41,069 nucleotides of DNA, from positions 1 through 41,069 of the forward strand of contig JAPPLJ010000011.1 in NCBI GenBank assembly GCA_028819475.1, in the 5' to 3' direction. Positions 1 through 8,911 of this stretch are shown here, piece after piece (the stretch's first letter is position 1; each line of letters starts with the position of its first letter). The stretch comes from Rhodospirillaceae bacterium (GTDB lineage: Bacteria; Pseudomonadota; Alphaproteobacteria; Bin65). A model generated the notes under the pieces. It ran no database searches. It was given only the letters and a program-made list of their open reading frames with translations, and had not been told where the DNA came from. The translations under genes were made by a program, and so were the position numbers.

Positions 1-325
1 TACGGCGGCCTTTTACACGGGCGACACGGTCGCGCCGGATTGATGCACGCATTCGGCGTGCTCCGCGACCCGGAGCACTGCGGTGCTGTTGTCGATGCGA
101 TATCGGTCGTGGGCGTTGACTCGTCGTCGCGGTGGCGATGATTGCTCCGACCTTCTCCGCCGCTTCGACAAGGTGTCCGTCGGCAAGGAAGGCGTAGGCC
201 GCCGTGCGGCATATCGGAGAGGAATCCCTTGGGGGAGGGGCCAGGAGAGGGGGGACCGCCGGGGGGACCGCCACGCGCTCATTGCCGTATCCCGAGCACG
301 GCGATTTCCGGCGGACTCCCAAAGG
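1..325. other. left-edge stretch without a supported gene
   Basis: No convincing complete gene is visible. In frame 2 of the plus strand a short open stretch ends at a TGA at 38-40, reading TAAFYTGDTVAPD. This could be the last codons of a gene entering from the left, but it is too short to assign. The rest, 41-325, is GC-rich with G-runs near 230-265 and shows no recognisable motif. It lies downstream of the minus-strand operon that ends at 326. Confidence 0.35.
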
Positions 326-1246
326 TCAGGGACGCACGGCGTCCTGTTTCGCTTCGACGCCGAGGATCGAGTCGGTCGCGGCGCGCGGATCGCGCTCCGG
401 CCAGCGGCCGGCATCGACCTGGGCGAAGAACGCCCCGCAGAGGCGGTTGAACTCGTCCGGGTCCTCGAGGTTGACGGTGTGGCCGCAATTGACCATGACC
501 GCCAGCGCCGCCGCCGGAATGGTCCGCTTCATCAGCACCCCCGGCAGCAGGCAGGGCCAGTCCTCGTCGCCGGTCAGCACCAGGGTTGGCACGCTGAGCG
601 CCGCCATCTCGGCGGTGAGGTCGTAGAGCGAGGGCCGCCGCGCCTGCACGCCGCGCATGGTCGCCGCCGAGCCCGCCGCCGAATGTCCGGCCAGCCGGTC
701 GCGGAATTCGCGCCAGCCGCGCGGGTCCTTTTTTTCGAACTGCACGCGGGTCGGGCCCTTCGCATAGGTATCGGCGAAGGCTGCCATGCCGTCCCGCTCG
801 ATCAGGGCCGCCGTCGCCTCGGCCTCGGCCCTGAACTGCGCGCGCGTGTCCGGCTCCGCGCCGTAACCGCAGCCGGCCACGACCAGCGAACGCGCGCGCC
901 CGGCATGGTGGAAGCCGAAATGCAGCGTGGCGAAGCCGCCCATCGAGAGGCCGCAGACATGCGCCCGGTCGATCCCGGCGGCGTCCATGACGGCGGCGAT
1001 ATCGTCGGCGGCGCGCGCCTGACTGTAGTGCTCCGGGCCGTAGCGCTCCGGGCCGTCCGGCACGTCCGAGGGCGGATAGCCGCGCGCATTGTAGGCCAGC
1101 GCCCGGTAGCGACGGGCGAAATGGCGGAGCTGCGGCTCCCAGGAGCCCATGTCGCCCGCGAATTCATGCACGAAGACGACCGGGATCCCCGCTCCCGCCT
1201 CCTCGTAATACAGGCGCACCCCGTCGTCGGCCGTTGCATAGGGCAT
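326..1246 (-). CDS. alpha/beta-fold hydrolase
   Basis: Predicted 306-residue cytosolic serine hydrolase of the alpha/beta-fold superfamily. The nucleophile elbow GLSMGG is seen near residue 101. The likely acid is in LTGDEDWP and the catalytic His in NCGHTVNLEDP near the C-terminus. The oxyanion-hole stretch VVFVHEFAGD is near residue 25. Length and order are typical of the esterase/haloperoxidase-like branch, but the substrate cannot be read from the sequence. It is the last gene of a four-gene minus-strand run, 28 bp after the Nudix gene, so it is probably co-transcribed with the protease and membrane protein. No signal peptide is seen. Family is secure; specific function is unknown. Confidence 0.9.
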   Translation of the reverse strand: MPYATADDGVRLYYEEAGAGIPVVFVHEFAGDMGSWEPQLRHFARRYRALAYNARGYPPSDVPDGPERYGPEHYSQARAADDIAAVMDAAGIDRAHVCGLSMGGFATLHFGFHHAGRARSLVVAGCGYGAEPDTRAQFRAEAEATAALIERDGMAAFADTYAKGPTRVQFEKKDPRGWREFRDRLAGHSAAGSAATMRGVQARRPSLYDLTAEMAALSVPTLVLTGDEDWPCLLPGVLMKRTIPAAALAVMVNCGHTVNLEDPDEFNRLCGAFFAQVDAGRWPERDPRAATDSILGVEAKQDAVRP

Positions 1247-1274
1247 GGGTCCGGTCGTCCTCCGTTAAGAGCCG

Positions 1275-1712
1275 CTACTCCCGCCACTCCCGCGAGAGGG
1301 CGATAATGCGCAGGGTTTCGCTCCACAGGTTGTAGGGCGCCAGGGAGTCCGGATCGGCCCATTCGGCGTGCTCGGCGTCGCTGGCCGCAACCGGCACCCC
1401 GGCGGTCCAGTCGGCGTCGAAATCGACCAGGGTGTATTGAAGGGTGACGGCGCCGGATTCGTCGCGCCGGATGGTATCGACCACGTCGAGCAGTTCGCCG
1501 AGGCGGATCTCCAGGCCGGTCTCCTCCCGGACCTCGCGCACCGCTGCCTCGCGCACCGTCTCGCCGAGTTCCTGCCGGCCGCCGGGCAGACTCCAGCGCC
1601 CGCGCATCGGCGACTTGCCGCGCCGGATCAGCAGCACCTTGCCGTCCTTCCAGACGACGACGCCGACGCCGACCAGCGGGCGTTCGGGGGGCGCTTTCTC
1701 CGCCTTCGTCAC
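1275..1712 (-). CDS. Nudix hydrolase
   Basis: A 145-residue Nudix protein, likely hydrolysing a nucleoside diphosphate derivative or cleaning up oxidised nucleotides. The Nudix box begins GGRQELGETVREAAV and continues REVREETGLEI, giving the G-x5-E-x7-REUxEExGU pattern that binds the metal. The N-terminal strand VGVGVVVWKDGKVLLIRRGK and LPGG before the box resemble the ADP-ribose pyrophosphatase/MutT-like branch. The start codon is GTG at 1712, 10 bp after the protease stop, which suggests coupled expression. Specific substrate is not determinable. A shorter start inside the protein is unlikely because the first beta strand begins about 13 residues in. Confidence 0.9.
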   Translation of the reverse strand: MTKAEKAPPERPLVGVGVVVWKDGKVLLIRRGKSPMRGRWSLPGGRQELGETVREAAVREVREETGLEIRLGELLDVVDTIRRDESGAVTLQYTLVDFDADWTAGVPVAASDAEHAEWADPDSLAPYNLWSETLRIIALSREWRE

Positions 1713-1722
1713 GGCCGCCGCC

Positions 1723-2622
1723 TCAGGCCGCGCAATAGACCAGCGCCACGGTCAGGCGCTTGCGCAGGCCTGCGCCGACCTCGGCGAAGTTGCGCCCGTC
1801 GATCGCGCCGCGCCGGCCGCCGCCCCGTTCCGCCGCCGCGCCGGAGCGCTCCAGCGCCGCCGCGATCGAGGTCAGCGCCGTCGTGAAGATCCGGCCGCGC
1901 CGCTTCGAGCCGGCCACGGTGACGCCGATGATCTCGCCCCGGCCGTCCATCGCCGGGCCGCCGCTGATGCCGCCCAGGCCGCCGTAGCTGTCGGGCACGC
2001 GCACCCGGTCGGCCCAGGCGACCACCGGCTCGGTCACGTTGTAGCGCCCGACCGAACGCATGCGCCGCCGGCCGATCAGGGTGGACTGGATGGCCGCCGG
2101 TTCGCCCTTCGGATAGCCGAAATGGTAGCCGGTCTGGCCGCGCCGCAGCGTCTGCCGCGTGAACGGCACCGCCGGCGCGCCGCCCCGGGTCTGCAGCACG
2201 GCAAGATCGGCGCGCGGGTGGATGTAGGTCTGCCGGACCCGCACGCCGCGGCGCGGGCCGGTGACGATCAGCACCCGGGCGCAGCCGTCGACGACGTGGC
2301 GCGCCGTCATCCAGATGCCGCGCCGGTCGAGGGAGAAGGCGGTGCCGATGGAATTGCTCTTGCCGGTCGGGATGGCGACGCTGAACGCCGGATCGCTGGC
2401 CGAGGGCGCTTGCAGGCCGCCCCGGTCCCCCCGGTCGTGGGAGTCCTGCGGCGGCTTCCAGGCCTCGCGCCGGTCCGCGTCGCCGCGGCGCTCGAACTGG
2501 CCCGGATCGGGCCGGCGCATCCGGTTTTCGTCACGCGCCTGCCTGCCGTCGTCGGGCAGAAACAGATCCGTCAGGCCGGCGATCACGACGATCAGGATGG
2601 CGATGAAAGGGGTGCGCCGCAT
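1723..2622 (-). CDS. secreted or periplasmic trypsin-like serine protease
   Basis: A 299-residue protein with an N-terminal hydrophobic segment (MRRTPFIAILIVVIAGLTDLF), read as a signal peptide or membrane anchor. It is followed by a charged linker and a chymotrypsin-fold domain. The triad is visible: His in TARHVVDGC, Asp in RADLAVLQT, Ser in GISGGPAM. The usual GNSGGP is here GISGGP, and the S1 context is HtrA/DegP-like. No PDZ domain follows, so it is not a full HtrA. It lies 30 bp after the DUF350 gene and 10 bp before the Nudix gene. A role in envelope proteolysis is inferred; the target is unknown. Confidence 0.85.
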   Translation of the reverse strand: MRRTPFIAILIVVIAGLTDLFLPDDGRQARDENRMRRPDPGQFERRGDADRREAWKPPQDSHDRGDRGGLQAPSASDPAFSVAIPTGKSNSIGTAFSLDRRGIWMTARHVVDGCARVLIVTGPRRGVRVRQTYIHPRADLAVLQTRGGAPAVPFTRQTLRRGQTGYHFGYPKGEPAAIQSTLIGRRRMRSVGRYNVTEPVVAWADRVRVPDSYGGLGGISGGPAMDGRGEIIGVTVAGSKRRGRIFTTALTSIAAALERSGAAAERGGGRRGAIDGRNFAEVGAGLRKRLTVALVYCAA

Positions 2623-2652
2623 GACGAACCGGGGGGCGGACCGGGAGCGCCT

Positions 2653-3066
2653 CTAGACCGCGATGGCGGCCGCGTTGATCGCGCCGACCGAGATCTTGGC
2701 GCTGGAGAGCAGGACCGCGGCGCCGGTCTCGCCATTCTCGATCCGCTTGGGCAGGTCCTTGAGGATCAGGTCGACGACCTTGAACACGGCCATCTGGAGG
2801 ATCACGATCAGGAGGCCCCAGAGCACGATGTCCCACAGGTTGACGCTGCCGCGCAGGGTGATCGCCAGCGGGATCGCCATGCCGAGGATCGCGCCGCCCA
2901 GCGCGATGCCGGCGGCGCCGTTGCCAGCGCGGATCTGGGCGATGTCCTCATAGGGCGTCATCCACATGTAGAGGGTGACGCCGATGACCAGCATCGCGAT
3001 GGTGACGCCGGCATGGAGCAGCAGGAACGGCGCACCGCTCAGGATGCTCTGGAAGACTGCGTCCAT
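2653..3066 (-). CDS. DUF350-family integral membrane protein
   Basis: A 137-residue very hydrophobic protein with about four transmembrane segments: residues 12-35, 50-70, 78-100 and 115-137. The repeated small-residue helices (GNGAAGIALGGAILGMAIPL) and two-fold-like arrangement match DUF350 (UPF0719), whose molecular function is not established. It is the first gene of the minus-strand operon and diverges from lpd across 3067-3277, so the promoter for the four genes should lie there. Its pairing with a secreted protease suggests an envelope function, but this is inference. Confidence 0.8.
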   Translation of the reverse strand: MDAVFQSILSGAPFLLLHAGVTIAMLVIGVTLYMWMTPYEDIAQIRAGNGAAGIALGGAILGMAIPLAITLRGSVNLWDIVLWGLLIVILQMAVFKVVDLILKDLPKRIENGETGAAVLLSSAKISVGAINAAAIAV

Positions 3067-3277
3067 GGGCTCTCCGCCGCTTGCCGGTTTATCGCCGGAC
3101 TAACATAAGGGGCGCAGGCGGCGGGCGCCAGCGGGGCGCGCCGCACGGGCAGGCGATCCGGCCCGCTACGGGCTTCTGTGTCCGCTTGTATTCGGTGTGG
3201 CTCTTCTATCTTTATCTCCACGAAGACCGCTCCCGGGTGCCGGTAGCCCGGCCCCTGTCCCAACAGACCGGAAAACC

Positions 3278-4672
3278 ATGACCGACACCAACAGCTACGA
3301 CGTCATCGTCATCGGCGCCGGGCCCGGCGGCTATGTCTGCGCCATCCGCTGCGCCCAGCTCGGCATGCGCGTGGCCGTGGCCGAGCAGCGCGAGACCCTG
3401 GGCGGCACCTGCCTCAATGTCGGCTGCATCCCGTCCAAGGCGCTGCTCCAGAGTTCGGAGAAGTTCGCCGAGGCGCGGCACGGCCTGGCGGCGCACGGCA
3501 TCGAGGCCACGGCGACGCTGAACCTCGGGGCCATGATGGCGCGCAAGGACGGCGTGGTCGACAAGCTGACCAAGGGCGTCGCCTACCTGTTCAAGAAGAA
3601 CAAGATCGCGCATCTGAAAGGCCGCGGCCGGCTGGCTGGCAACGGCGCGGTCGAGGTCGCCGGCGAACGCTACATGGCGAAGCACATCGTCATCGCCACC
3701 GGCTCCGACGTCATGCCCCTGCCGGGCGTGGAGATCGACGAAAAGCGCATCGTCTCCTCAACCGGCGCGCTCGCCCTCGGCACGGTGCCGAAGACGATGG
3801 CGGTGATCGGCGCCGGCTATATCGGGCTGGAGATGGGCTCGGTCTGGGCCCGGCTCGGCGCGCAGGTCACCGTGGTCGAATTCCTCGACCGCATCCTGCC
3901 CGGCATGGACGGCGAGATCGCCAAGCAGGTCCAGCGCATCCTGAAGAAGCAGGGCCTCGAGTTCCGCCTCGGCCGCAAGGTGACCGGCGCGAAGGCGGGG
4001 CGGGGCGGCGTAACTTTATCCGTCGAGCCGGCGAAAGGCGGCGACGCCGAGAGCCTGAAGGCGGAGGTCGTGCTGGTCGCGATCGGCCGCCGGCCCTTCA
4101 CCGAGGGGCTCGGCCTGGAGGCCGCCGGCATCGAGACCGACGCGCGCGGCTTCATCCCGGTCGACGGGCAGTTCCGCACCGCGGCCGCGGGCCTCTACGC
4201 CATCGGCGACGTCGTGCCCGGCCCGATGCTGGCCCACAAGGCGGAGGAGGAGGGCGTCGCCCTCGCCGAGCTGCTCGCCGGTCAGGCCGGGCACGTCAAC
4301 TACGAAACGGTACCCGGCATCGTCTACACCTGGCCCGAGGTCGCCGCGGTCGGCAAGACGGAGGAGCAGCTCAAGGAGGCGGGGATCGCCTACCGGGCCG
4401 GCAAATTCCCGTTCGGCGCCAACAGCCGGGCGATCTGCACCGGCGAGACCGACGGCATGGTCAAGATCCTCGCCGACGCCGAAACGGAGCGCATCCTCGG
4501 CGCCCATATCGTCGGGCCGGAGGCCGGCAACACGATCCACGAGGTCGTCAACGTCATGGAGTTCGGCGGCTGCGCCGAAGACCTCGCCCGCTGCTTCCAC
4601 GCCCACCCGACCTACAACGAAGCCGTCCGCGAAGCGGCGCTGGACGTGCGCGGGGCGGCACGGCAGCGGTAG
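3278..4672 (+). CDS. lpdA: dihydrolipoyl dehydrogenase (E3)
   Basis: A 464-residue flavoprotein that reoxidises dihydrolipoamide with NAD+ in 2-oxoacid dehydrogenase or glycine-cleavage complexes. Seen in order: FAD site GAGPGGY (about residue 13), redox-active disulfide GGTCLNVGCIPSK (C45, C50), NAD site VIGAGYIGLEMGS, second FAD motif YAIGDVVPGPMLAHKAEEEG, and the C-terminal HAHPTYNEAVREAA with the catalytic His-Glu pair. The start at 3278 (MTDTNSYDVIVIG) is preferred because the beta strand follows at once; upstream in-frame codons look non-coding. No E1/E2 genes are adjacent, so which complex it serves is open. Length is normal for the family. Confidence 0.95.
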   Translation: MTDTNSYDVIVIGAGPGGYVCAIRCAQLGMRVAVAEQRETLGGTCLNVGCIPSKALLQSSEKFAEARHGLAAHGIEATATLNLGAMMARKDGVVDKLTKGVAYLFKKNKIAHLKGRGRLAGNGAVEVAGERYMAKHIVIATGSDVMPLPGVEIDEKRIVSSTGALALGTVPKTMAVIGAGYIGLEMGSVWARLGAQVTVVEFLDRILPGMDGEIAKQVQRILKKQGLEFRLGRKVTGAKAGRGGVTLSVEPAKGGDAESLKAEVVLVAIGRRPFTEGLGLEAAGIETDARGFIPVDGQFRTAAAGLYAIGDVVPGPMLAHKAEEEGVALAELLAGQAGHVNYETVPGIVYTWPEVAAVGKTEEQLKEAGIAYRAGKFPFGANSRAICTGETDGMVKILADAETERILGAHIVGPEAGNTIHEVVNVMEFGGCAEDLARCFHAHPTYNEAVREAALDVRGAARQR

Positions 4673-4731
4673 GGGCCGGGGCCAGGCTGGCGCGAACCGT
4701 TACGCTGAGAGGCGGCGTTCGATCCGCCAAA

Positions 4732-7446
4732 TCAGGCGCTCTTCGCCTTGCGCCGCTCCGCCATGTCGCGCCGGATATCTTCGGCAACCTCCTCGACCTC
4801 CTTCGCCACCCGCGGTTCTTCTCCCAGCTCCAGCTCCAGCGCCGTCGTAAGCGGCAACAGCAGATCGGCCGCCGGTGACGCCACGATGAGGTCGCGCATG
4901 CGCTCCGGCCCGAGCTCGACGGCTAGGCCGGACAGGAGGTCGGATGCTTCTTTCGGAGGAGCATCGAGCCTCGGAAGAACTGCAAGTGCAGCCTCAACAT
5001 CCCGCACGCATGCTGCGATTTCGCCTTCAACCAAAAGCGCCTGGGCACGGATGAGGTGCGCGAGCCAGTCTATCTTGGGCGATCCTGCGCTGCCTTGGCG
5101 GAACACTTGGTCAACCGTCGCAATAGCCGTGCGATCCTGACCGCTAGCAAATTCCTGTATCGCCTTTCCCATCAACGCGGTCTTTACCGCGTCGCGTAAT
5201 TCGGGTGATTCACTCGTCCCGAATCTGTTCACCAATTCGCCCCAAACTTTCAGCGCCTCCTCAACTTTGTTCAATCCGAAGAGTGCTGCGCCCTTATTGA
5301 TGAGTGCGCTAGCGACTGCCTTTAACGCCTCCGGTGCAGCGCTCTCTCCGAGGCGCTGCATTATCTGGTCCGTCACAACCAACGCCTCTTCCAACCGGTC
5401 CATTCGACTAAGTGCGCTGACCTTGTTTTCAAGCGCCGTCGTAACCTGTTCGGCAATCTTTGGCGTCGTGTTTGTTCCGAAGTGCTCTACCATTTGGTCC
5501 CATACTGTTACTGCCTTGTCGAACTGATGCAACCGAGCAAGAGCAGAGCCTTTGCAGACCATGGCATCCGCGACCAGTTCGGGAGGGGGGGACGCACCGA
5601 TTGATTTGTTTCGACGGAAGAACTCGTCGCAGGCATCGAGTGCTTCGTGGAGCCGGTCCAACGACAAGAGCGTGACGCCCTTCCCATATAGCGCGACAAA
5701 TACGCCACCATGAAATGACGCAGCTTGGAGTACGTCGAAACGTCGAACGACATCTTCCCAGATGGCGAGAGCCTCGTTGGGGCGGTTCAATTCCGCCAGT
5801 AAAGCCCCTTTGCAAACCAGAGCCGACGCAACGACTTGGGGAAAAATGCCTGTGTCGTTTGCGCCGAAGCGCTCAACAACCTCGTCCCAGGAAGCCAGCG
5901 CCTCAACCGGTTGCTGCAATTCTTTGAGCGCCATACCCTTGTTGAGGAGAGCCAGCGCGACCTTCTCGAGGATTGATCGTATTTGGCTTGTCCCGAAACG
6001 ACGGACGACCTGATCCGAGACAGCCACGGAATCCTCCAAATTGCCTCTTTTCCTTGACGCCCGCGCTTTCCTGACAAGTTCCCTCGCGAGCGCGGGCTGA
6101 GCGGATTTGTTGGTATCGACCGCTGGTTCAACGAATGTAGCGGGTACAAGGCGCAGTAATTCCTCGCGGTGCGCTTCCAACGACGGCAATCGGAGGAGGT
6201 GTCCGAATGCGGTCCGGTACAAGCTTAGTGGCTCACCGTCCAAACCCGACGCTTCTTCGGCCATTCCCACCCCAAATGCCTTCAGTTCGTCGGGCGAATA
6301 CCACCCTTCCATAAAGCGGATCAGGGCTTCGATCATCGGGGCCGGGCCGCGGGCGCGGCGCATCAGGTAGTAGATGTTGTAGAGCCGCTCGGCGAGGTAG
6401 TAGAGCTTGCGCCGCGGGCTGCCGCCCGTCACCTCCACGGCGCCTCGCTCGGTCAGCCGGGCGAGATGCGCGCTGCACTTGCTGGTGTCGAGCCTGGCTC
6501 GGTCCGAGATTTCCCGCGTGGTGGCCGGTTTCCAGAGTTCTGCGAGCGCCAGATAGACGCGCCGCTCCTGCGCCGGCAATGCATCGAGATGCCTCTTGAA
6601 ATATTCGGTGTGGTCGTCGACCAGATTGAGTAGGTCGGCCATCAGTTCCCGGAACGACAGGTCACCGCCGAAACGTGCCACGATGGTCAGCAGCCGTGGG
6701 CTGCCGCCGGTAAGAATTCGCAAGGCCTGGATCGTTTGCGCGGCGCGGTCCTGGCCGGAGACTGCCCGCCACAAGGCCGCGCAGTCGTCGGTATCGAGCG
6801 GACGCAGCATCAGTTGCCGAAACAGGTCGTAGAAGGCCCGGTCCCGCTTGTCGATCTCGTCGAACCGGCTGGTCGCGCTCGCCAAGAGGAGGAACCGCGG
6901 GTCGTTCTGAAGCGTGTGGCGTAACTGCCATCCCATTTGAGGATCGCCGATGTCTCCGAACATCATGTTCAGGTTTTCGACCACCACGACGAGCCGCTTG
7001 CGCTGCCTGTCGGCGAAATCCTGAAGAACGCCGAGGCAGCGGTCGCCGAGCGTCCGGTCGTCCTGGATTTGCCGCAGTTCGTCATAGGTGTGGCGCAGGT
7101 CCGGGTCGTCTTCGCCGCGCGGCGCCTGGTCGGCGAGGCGGGACAGGCATTCGAGCCAGAATTCGCCGGCGGTCGAGACCTCGTAGCTTTCCTCGGCGAA
7201 GACGACCGGGAAGAAACGGGCGGAGAGGCCGGAATCCCGGCGTATCTCGGCCGCGACCCGTAACAGGAGGCTGGTCTTGCCGCTGCCGCGCGGGCCGATG
7301 ACGATCTGATGCGTATTCGCGCCGCCTGAGGAATCGCGCAGGGCTTCGATCATCGAGGCGAATTCTTCGGTCCGCACGCAGAAGGACGCGACCAGCTCAT
7401 CGTCGGTGAGGAAGCCCGGATTGTATTTTCTGGCGGTCACGGTCAT
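4732..7446 (-). CDS. P-loop ATPase with winged helix and TPR array
   Basis: A 904-residue STAND-like protein. Walker A GPRGSGKTS is at about residues 51-59. A Walker B-like strand RLVVVVENLN is near 151-160, with Glu-Asn where DE/DD is usual. Sensor-like LLASATSRF follows. Residues 290-350 form a MarR-like winged helix (PAQERRVYLALAELWKPATT through ERGAVEVTGG). From about 460 to 790 there are repeated TPR-like helix pairs with recurring ALxxWDxVVxRFG units. The start at 7446 gives an ATGA overlap with the upstream ATPase gene, so the two are translationally coupled. The TPR part is visibly less GC-rich than its neighbours, suggesting transfer. It could be a transcription regulator or a sensor ATPase in phage defence; the sequence does not decide. 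Confidence 0.8.
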   Translation of the reverse strand: MTVTARKYNPGFLTDDELVASFCVRTEEFASMIEALRDSSGGANTHQIVIGPRGSGKTSLLLRVAAEIRRDSGLSARFFPVVFAEESYEVSTAGEFWLECLSRLADQAPRGEDDPDLRHTYDELRQIQDDRTLGDRCLGVLQDFADRQRKRLVVVVENLNMMFGDIGDPQMGWQLRHTLQNDPRFLLLASATSRFDEIDKRDRAFYDLFRQLMLRPLDTDDCAALWRAVSGQDRAAQTIQALRILTGGSPRLLTIVARFGGDLSFRELMADLLNLVDDHTEYFKRHLDALPAQERRVYLALAELWKPATTREISDRARLDTSKCSAHLARLTERGAVEVTGGSPRRKLYYLAERLYNIYYLMRRARGPAPMIEALIRFMEGWYSPDELKAFGVGMAEEASGLDGEPLSLYRTAFGHLLRLPSLEAHREELLRLVPATFVEPAVDTNKSAQPALARELVRKARASRKRGNLEDSVAVSDQVVRRFGTSQIRSILEKVALALLNKGMALKELQQPVEALASWDEVVERFGANDTGIFPQVVASALVCKGALLAELNRPNEALAIWEDVVRRFDVLQAASFHGGVFVALYGKGVTLLSLDRLHEALDACDEFFRRNKSIGASPPPELVADAMVCKGSALARLHQFDKAVTVWDQMVEHFGTNTTPKIAEQVTTALENKVSALSRMDRLEEALVVTDQIMQRLGESAAPEALKAVASALINKGAALFGLNKVEEALKVWGELVNRFGTSESPELRDAVKTALMGKAIQEFASGQDRTAIATVDQVFRQGSAGSPKIDWLAHLIRAQALLVEGEIAACVRDVEAALAVLPRLDAPPKEASDLLSGLAVELGPERMRDLIVASPAADLLLPLTTALELELGEEPRVAKEVEEVAEDIRRDMAERRKAKSA

Positions 7447-8720
7447 CGGCCCGCTCCGCCGCCGCTCGGTGCAGCTTCGACAACGGGCACAAAGTTCTCG
7501 CCGTAGCGGCTGCGCCACCAGTCTTCGAGGAGGCCGGAAACGAACCGGTAGCCGCCGGCTAGCCGTTCCAGGTAGCCATCATGCTGTAATACATGGAGCA
7601 CGTCCGCGACCGACGGGACGCCCGTGCCGTCCTGCCCATCCAACGTCGAGTAATGCGCGCGATAGCGGTCCACGGCATCGCCGTCGAGACGGCCTTCGAC
7701 GGCCGTCGCGGTCAATATCTCAAGGGCGACCGGATAACCCGCCCTTCCGAGGATCGTCCGCAAGCGGCCCTCGTAATGCTGCAAATCCGCTTGCCCCCTC
7801 ACGCCCAGCATCTCGTGCGCATAGACCCACGCGACATCGTCCGGCGACGCTTCCTGCCGGTCGGCGTGGCGCAGCTGATCGTGCAGCTTGTCGAAGAACA
7901 TCTGGACGTGATGCGGGATGCAGCAGCGCAACCGCCGGCACATGTCCTGAGCGATTCCGTCCGGAAGACCGACTTCGTATGAGTCCGCCAGCGCCTCCAG
8001 GCAAGACACGGCGGTTTCTTCGCTCCACGGTTTGAGGTCGAAGGCGGAATAGATGTTGGCGTGTGCAGATAGCCCCGCCTGTTCCAGCAGCGGTTCGAGG
8101 CCGACGCTGCCGGACAGAATTAAGGAAACCTCCCCGCGATGGTTTTGACCGTTCTTGCGCAACCAACTCAAGAACTCGTCCACCGCTTGCCTGCCTTCTG
8201 GCGTGATACGATCCTTATCGTCCTTGAGCAGCCGGTTGACGAGGATCGGCAATTCATCGATGGCCAGGACAACCGGACGGTCGCCCGACGCCAGCGCCTC
8301 GAAAACCGCGTCGCCGCGCTGCCGCCAGTTTCCCGCATCGATCCCGGCGCGCAGTTTCACTTTCATGTCGGCGACGGCCAGTTCTTCGAAACGTTCGCCA
8401 GCCTCTTTCAGGATGTTAGTGAAATTTGCTTTGATCCGGCCCCACGCCCCACGCAGTGGCCTCGCCTGTACGCATATCTCGGCAATCGCGTCGGCCGGAT
8501 CTGCGGCGGCTTCAAGATCGACGAAGACCGTCTCGAATTCCCTGCCCGCCTTCAGCCGTCTCAACAGTTCCCGGACTAGGCTCGTCTTGCCCATGCGCCG
8601 CTGCGCGGTCAGCAGGGTGTGGGTTCCGTCCTGCACGCGCTCTTCGAGCGCTTCGAGTTCAGCTTCGCGATTGAAGAAACGGTCCCCTTCGACCCAGTTG
8701 CTTCCGCCTTTTCTCAGCAT
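7443..8720 (-). CDS. AAA/archaeal-type P-loop ATPase
   Basis: A 425-residue ATPase. Walker A TAQRRMGKTSLVREL is at about 38-52 and Walker B VVLAIDELPIL near 150-160. An ALVR-type start, FFNREAELEALEERV, precedes the P-loop, as in the archaeal ATPase/AAA_22-like families. The C-terminal third (GYPVALEILTATAVEGRL through GYLERLAGGYRFVSG) resembles the winged-helix tail of those proteins. The stop overlaps the start of the TPR ATPase by 4 bp. The ATG at 8720 lies just after a 43-bp palindrome, which suggests autoregulation. No nuclease or other effector domain is seen in either ATPase. Biological role unknown. Confidence 0.82.
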   Translation of the reverse strand: MLRKGGSNWVEGDRFFNREAELEALEERVQDGTHTLLTAQRRMGKTSLVRELLRRLKAGREFETVFVDLEAAADPADAIAEICVQARPLRGAWGRIKANFTNILKEAGERFEELAVADMKVKLRAGIDAGNWRQRGDAVFEALASGDRPVVLAIDELPILVNRLLKDDKDRITPEGRQAVDEFLSWLRKNGQNHRGEVSLILSGSVGLEPLLEQAGLSAHANIYSAFDLKPWSEETAVSCLEALADSYEVGLPDGIAQDMCRRLRCCIPHHVQMFFDKLHDQLRHADRQEASPDDVAWVYAHEMLGVRGQADLQHYEGRLRTILGRAGYPVALEILTATAVEGRLDGDAVDRYRAHYSTLDGQDGTGVPSVADVLHVLQHDGYLERLAGGYRFVSGLLEDWWRSRYGENFVPVVEAAPSGGGAGR

Positions 8721-8724
8721 GGTC

Positions 8725-8767
8725 TATTTCCCAGCAAATATGTTGGCAACAACATTGTTGGGAAATA
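8725..8767. promoter_or_regulatory. 43-bp imperfect palindrome, putative operator of the ATPase pair
   Basis: Centred on 8746, the two 21-base arms match at 17 positions. The outer 9 bases (TATTTCCCA / TGGGAAATA) and the inner TGTTG / CAACA are perfect, with mismatches clustered at 8738-8740 and at 8734. It ends 4 bp before the ATG of the upstream ATPase gene, so a bound protein would block promoter or ribosome access. Binding by the winged-helix partner is inference. Confidence 0.55.
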
Positions 8768-8911
8768 TCGAATGTCAAGTGCGAGAGTTCGGTCGGCGCC
8801 GCTGGCGGCGAAAGGCTCAGCCCCGACGGGGGTGCTGTCGGGTCATCGTCGCGCTGTCTGATTCACAGATTGGATCAATTAGGTGGGGCGGCCGCGCCGC
8901 AGCCCGCCCGG

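Noticed and set aside
83..1306. Long plus-strand open frame (407 codons) opposite the hydrolase
   Set aside because: Arg/Gly/Ala/His-rich with no motifs; it is the antisense of a clear alpha/beta hydrolase and arises from high GC.
1444..3108. Plus-strand open frame of 554 codons opposite Nudix, protease and DUF350 genes
   Set aside because: Low-complexity antisense product spanning three recognisable genes on the other strand.
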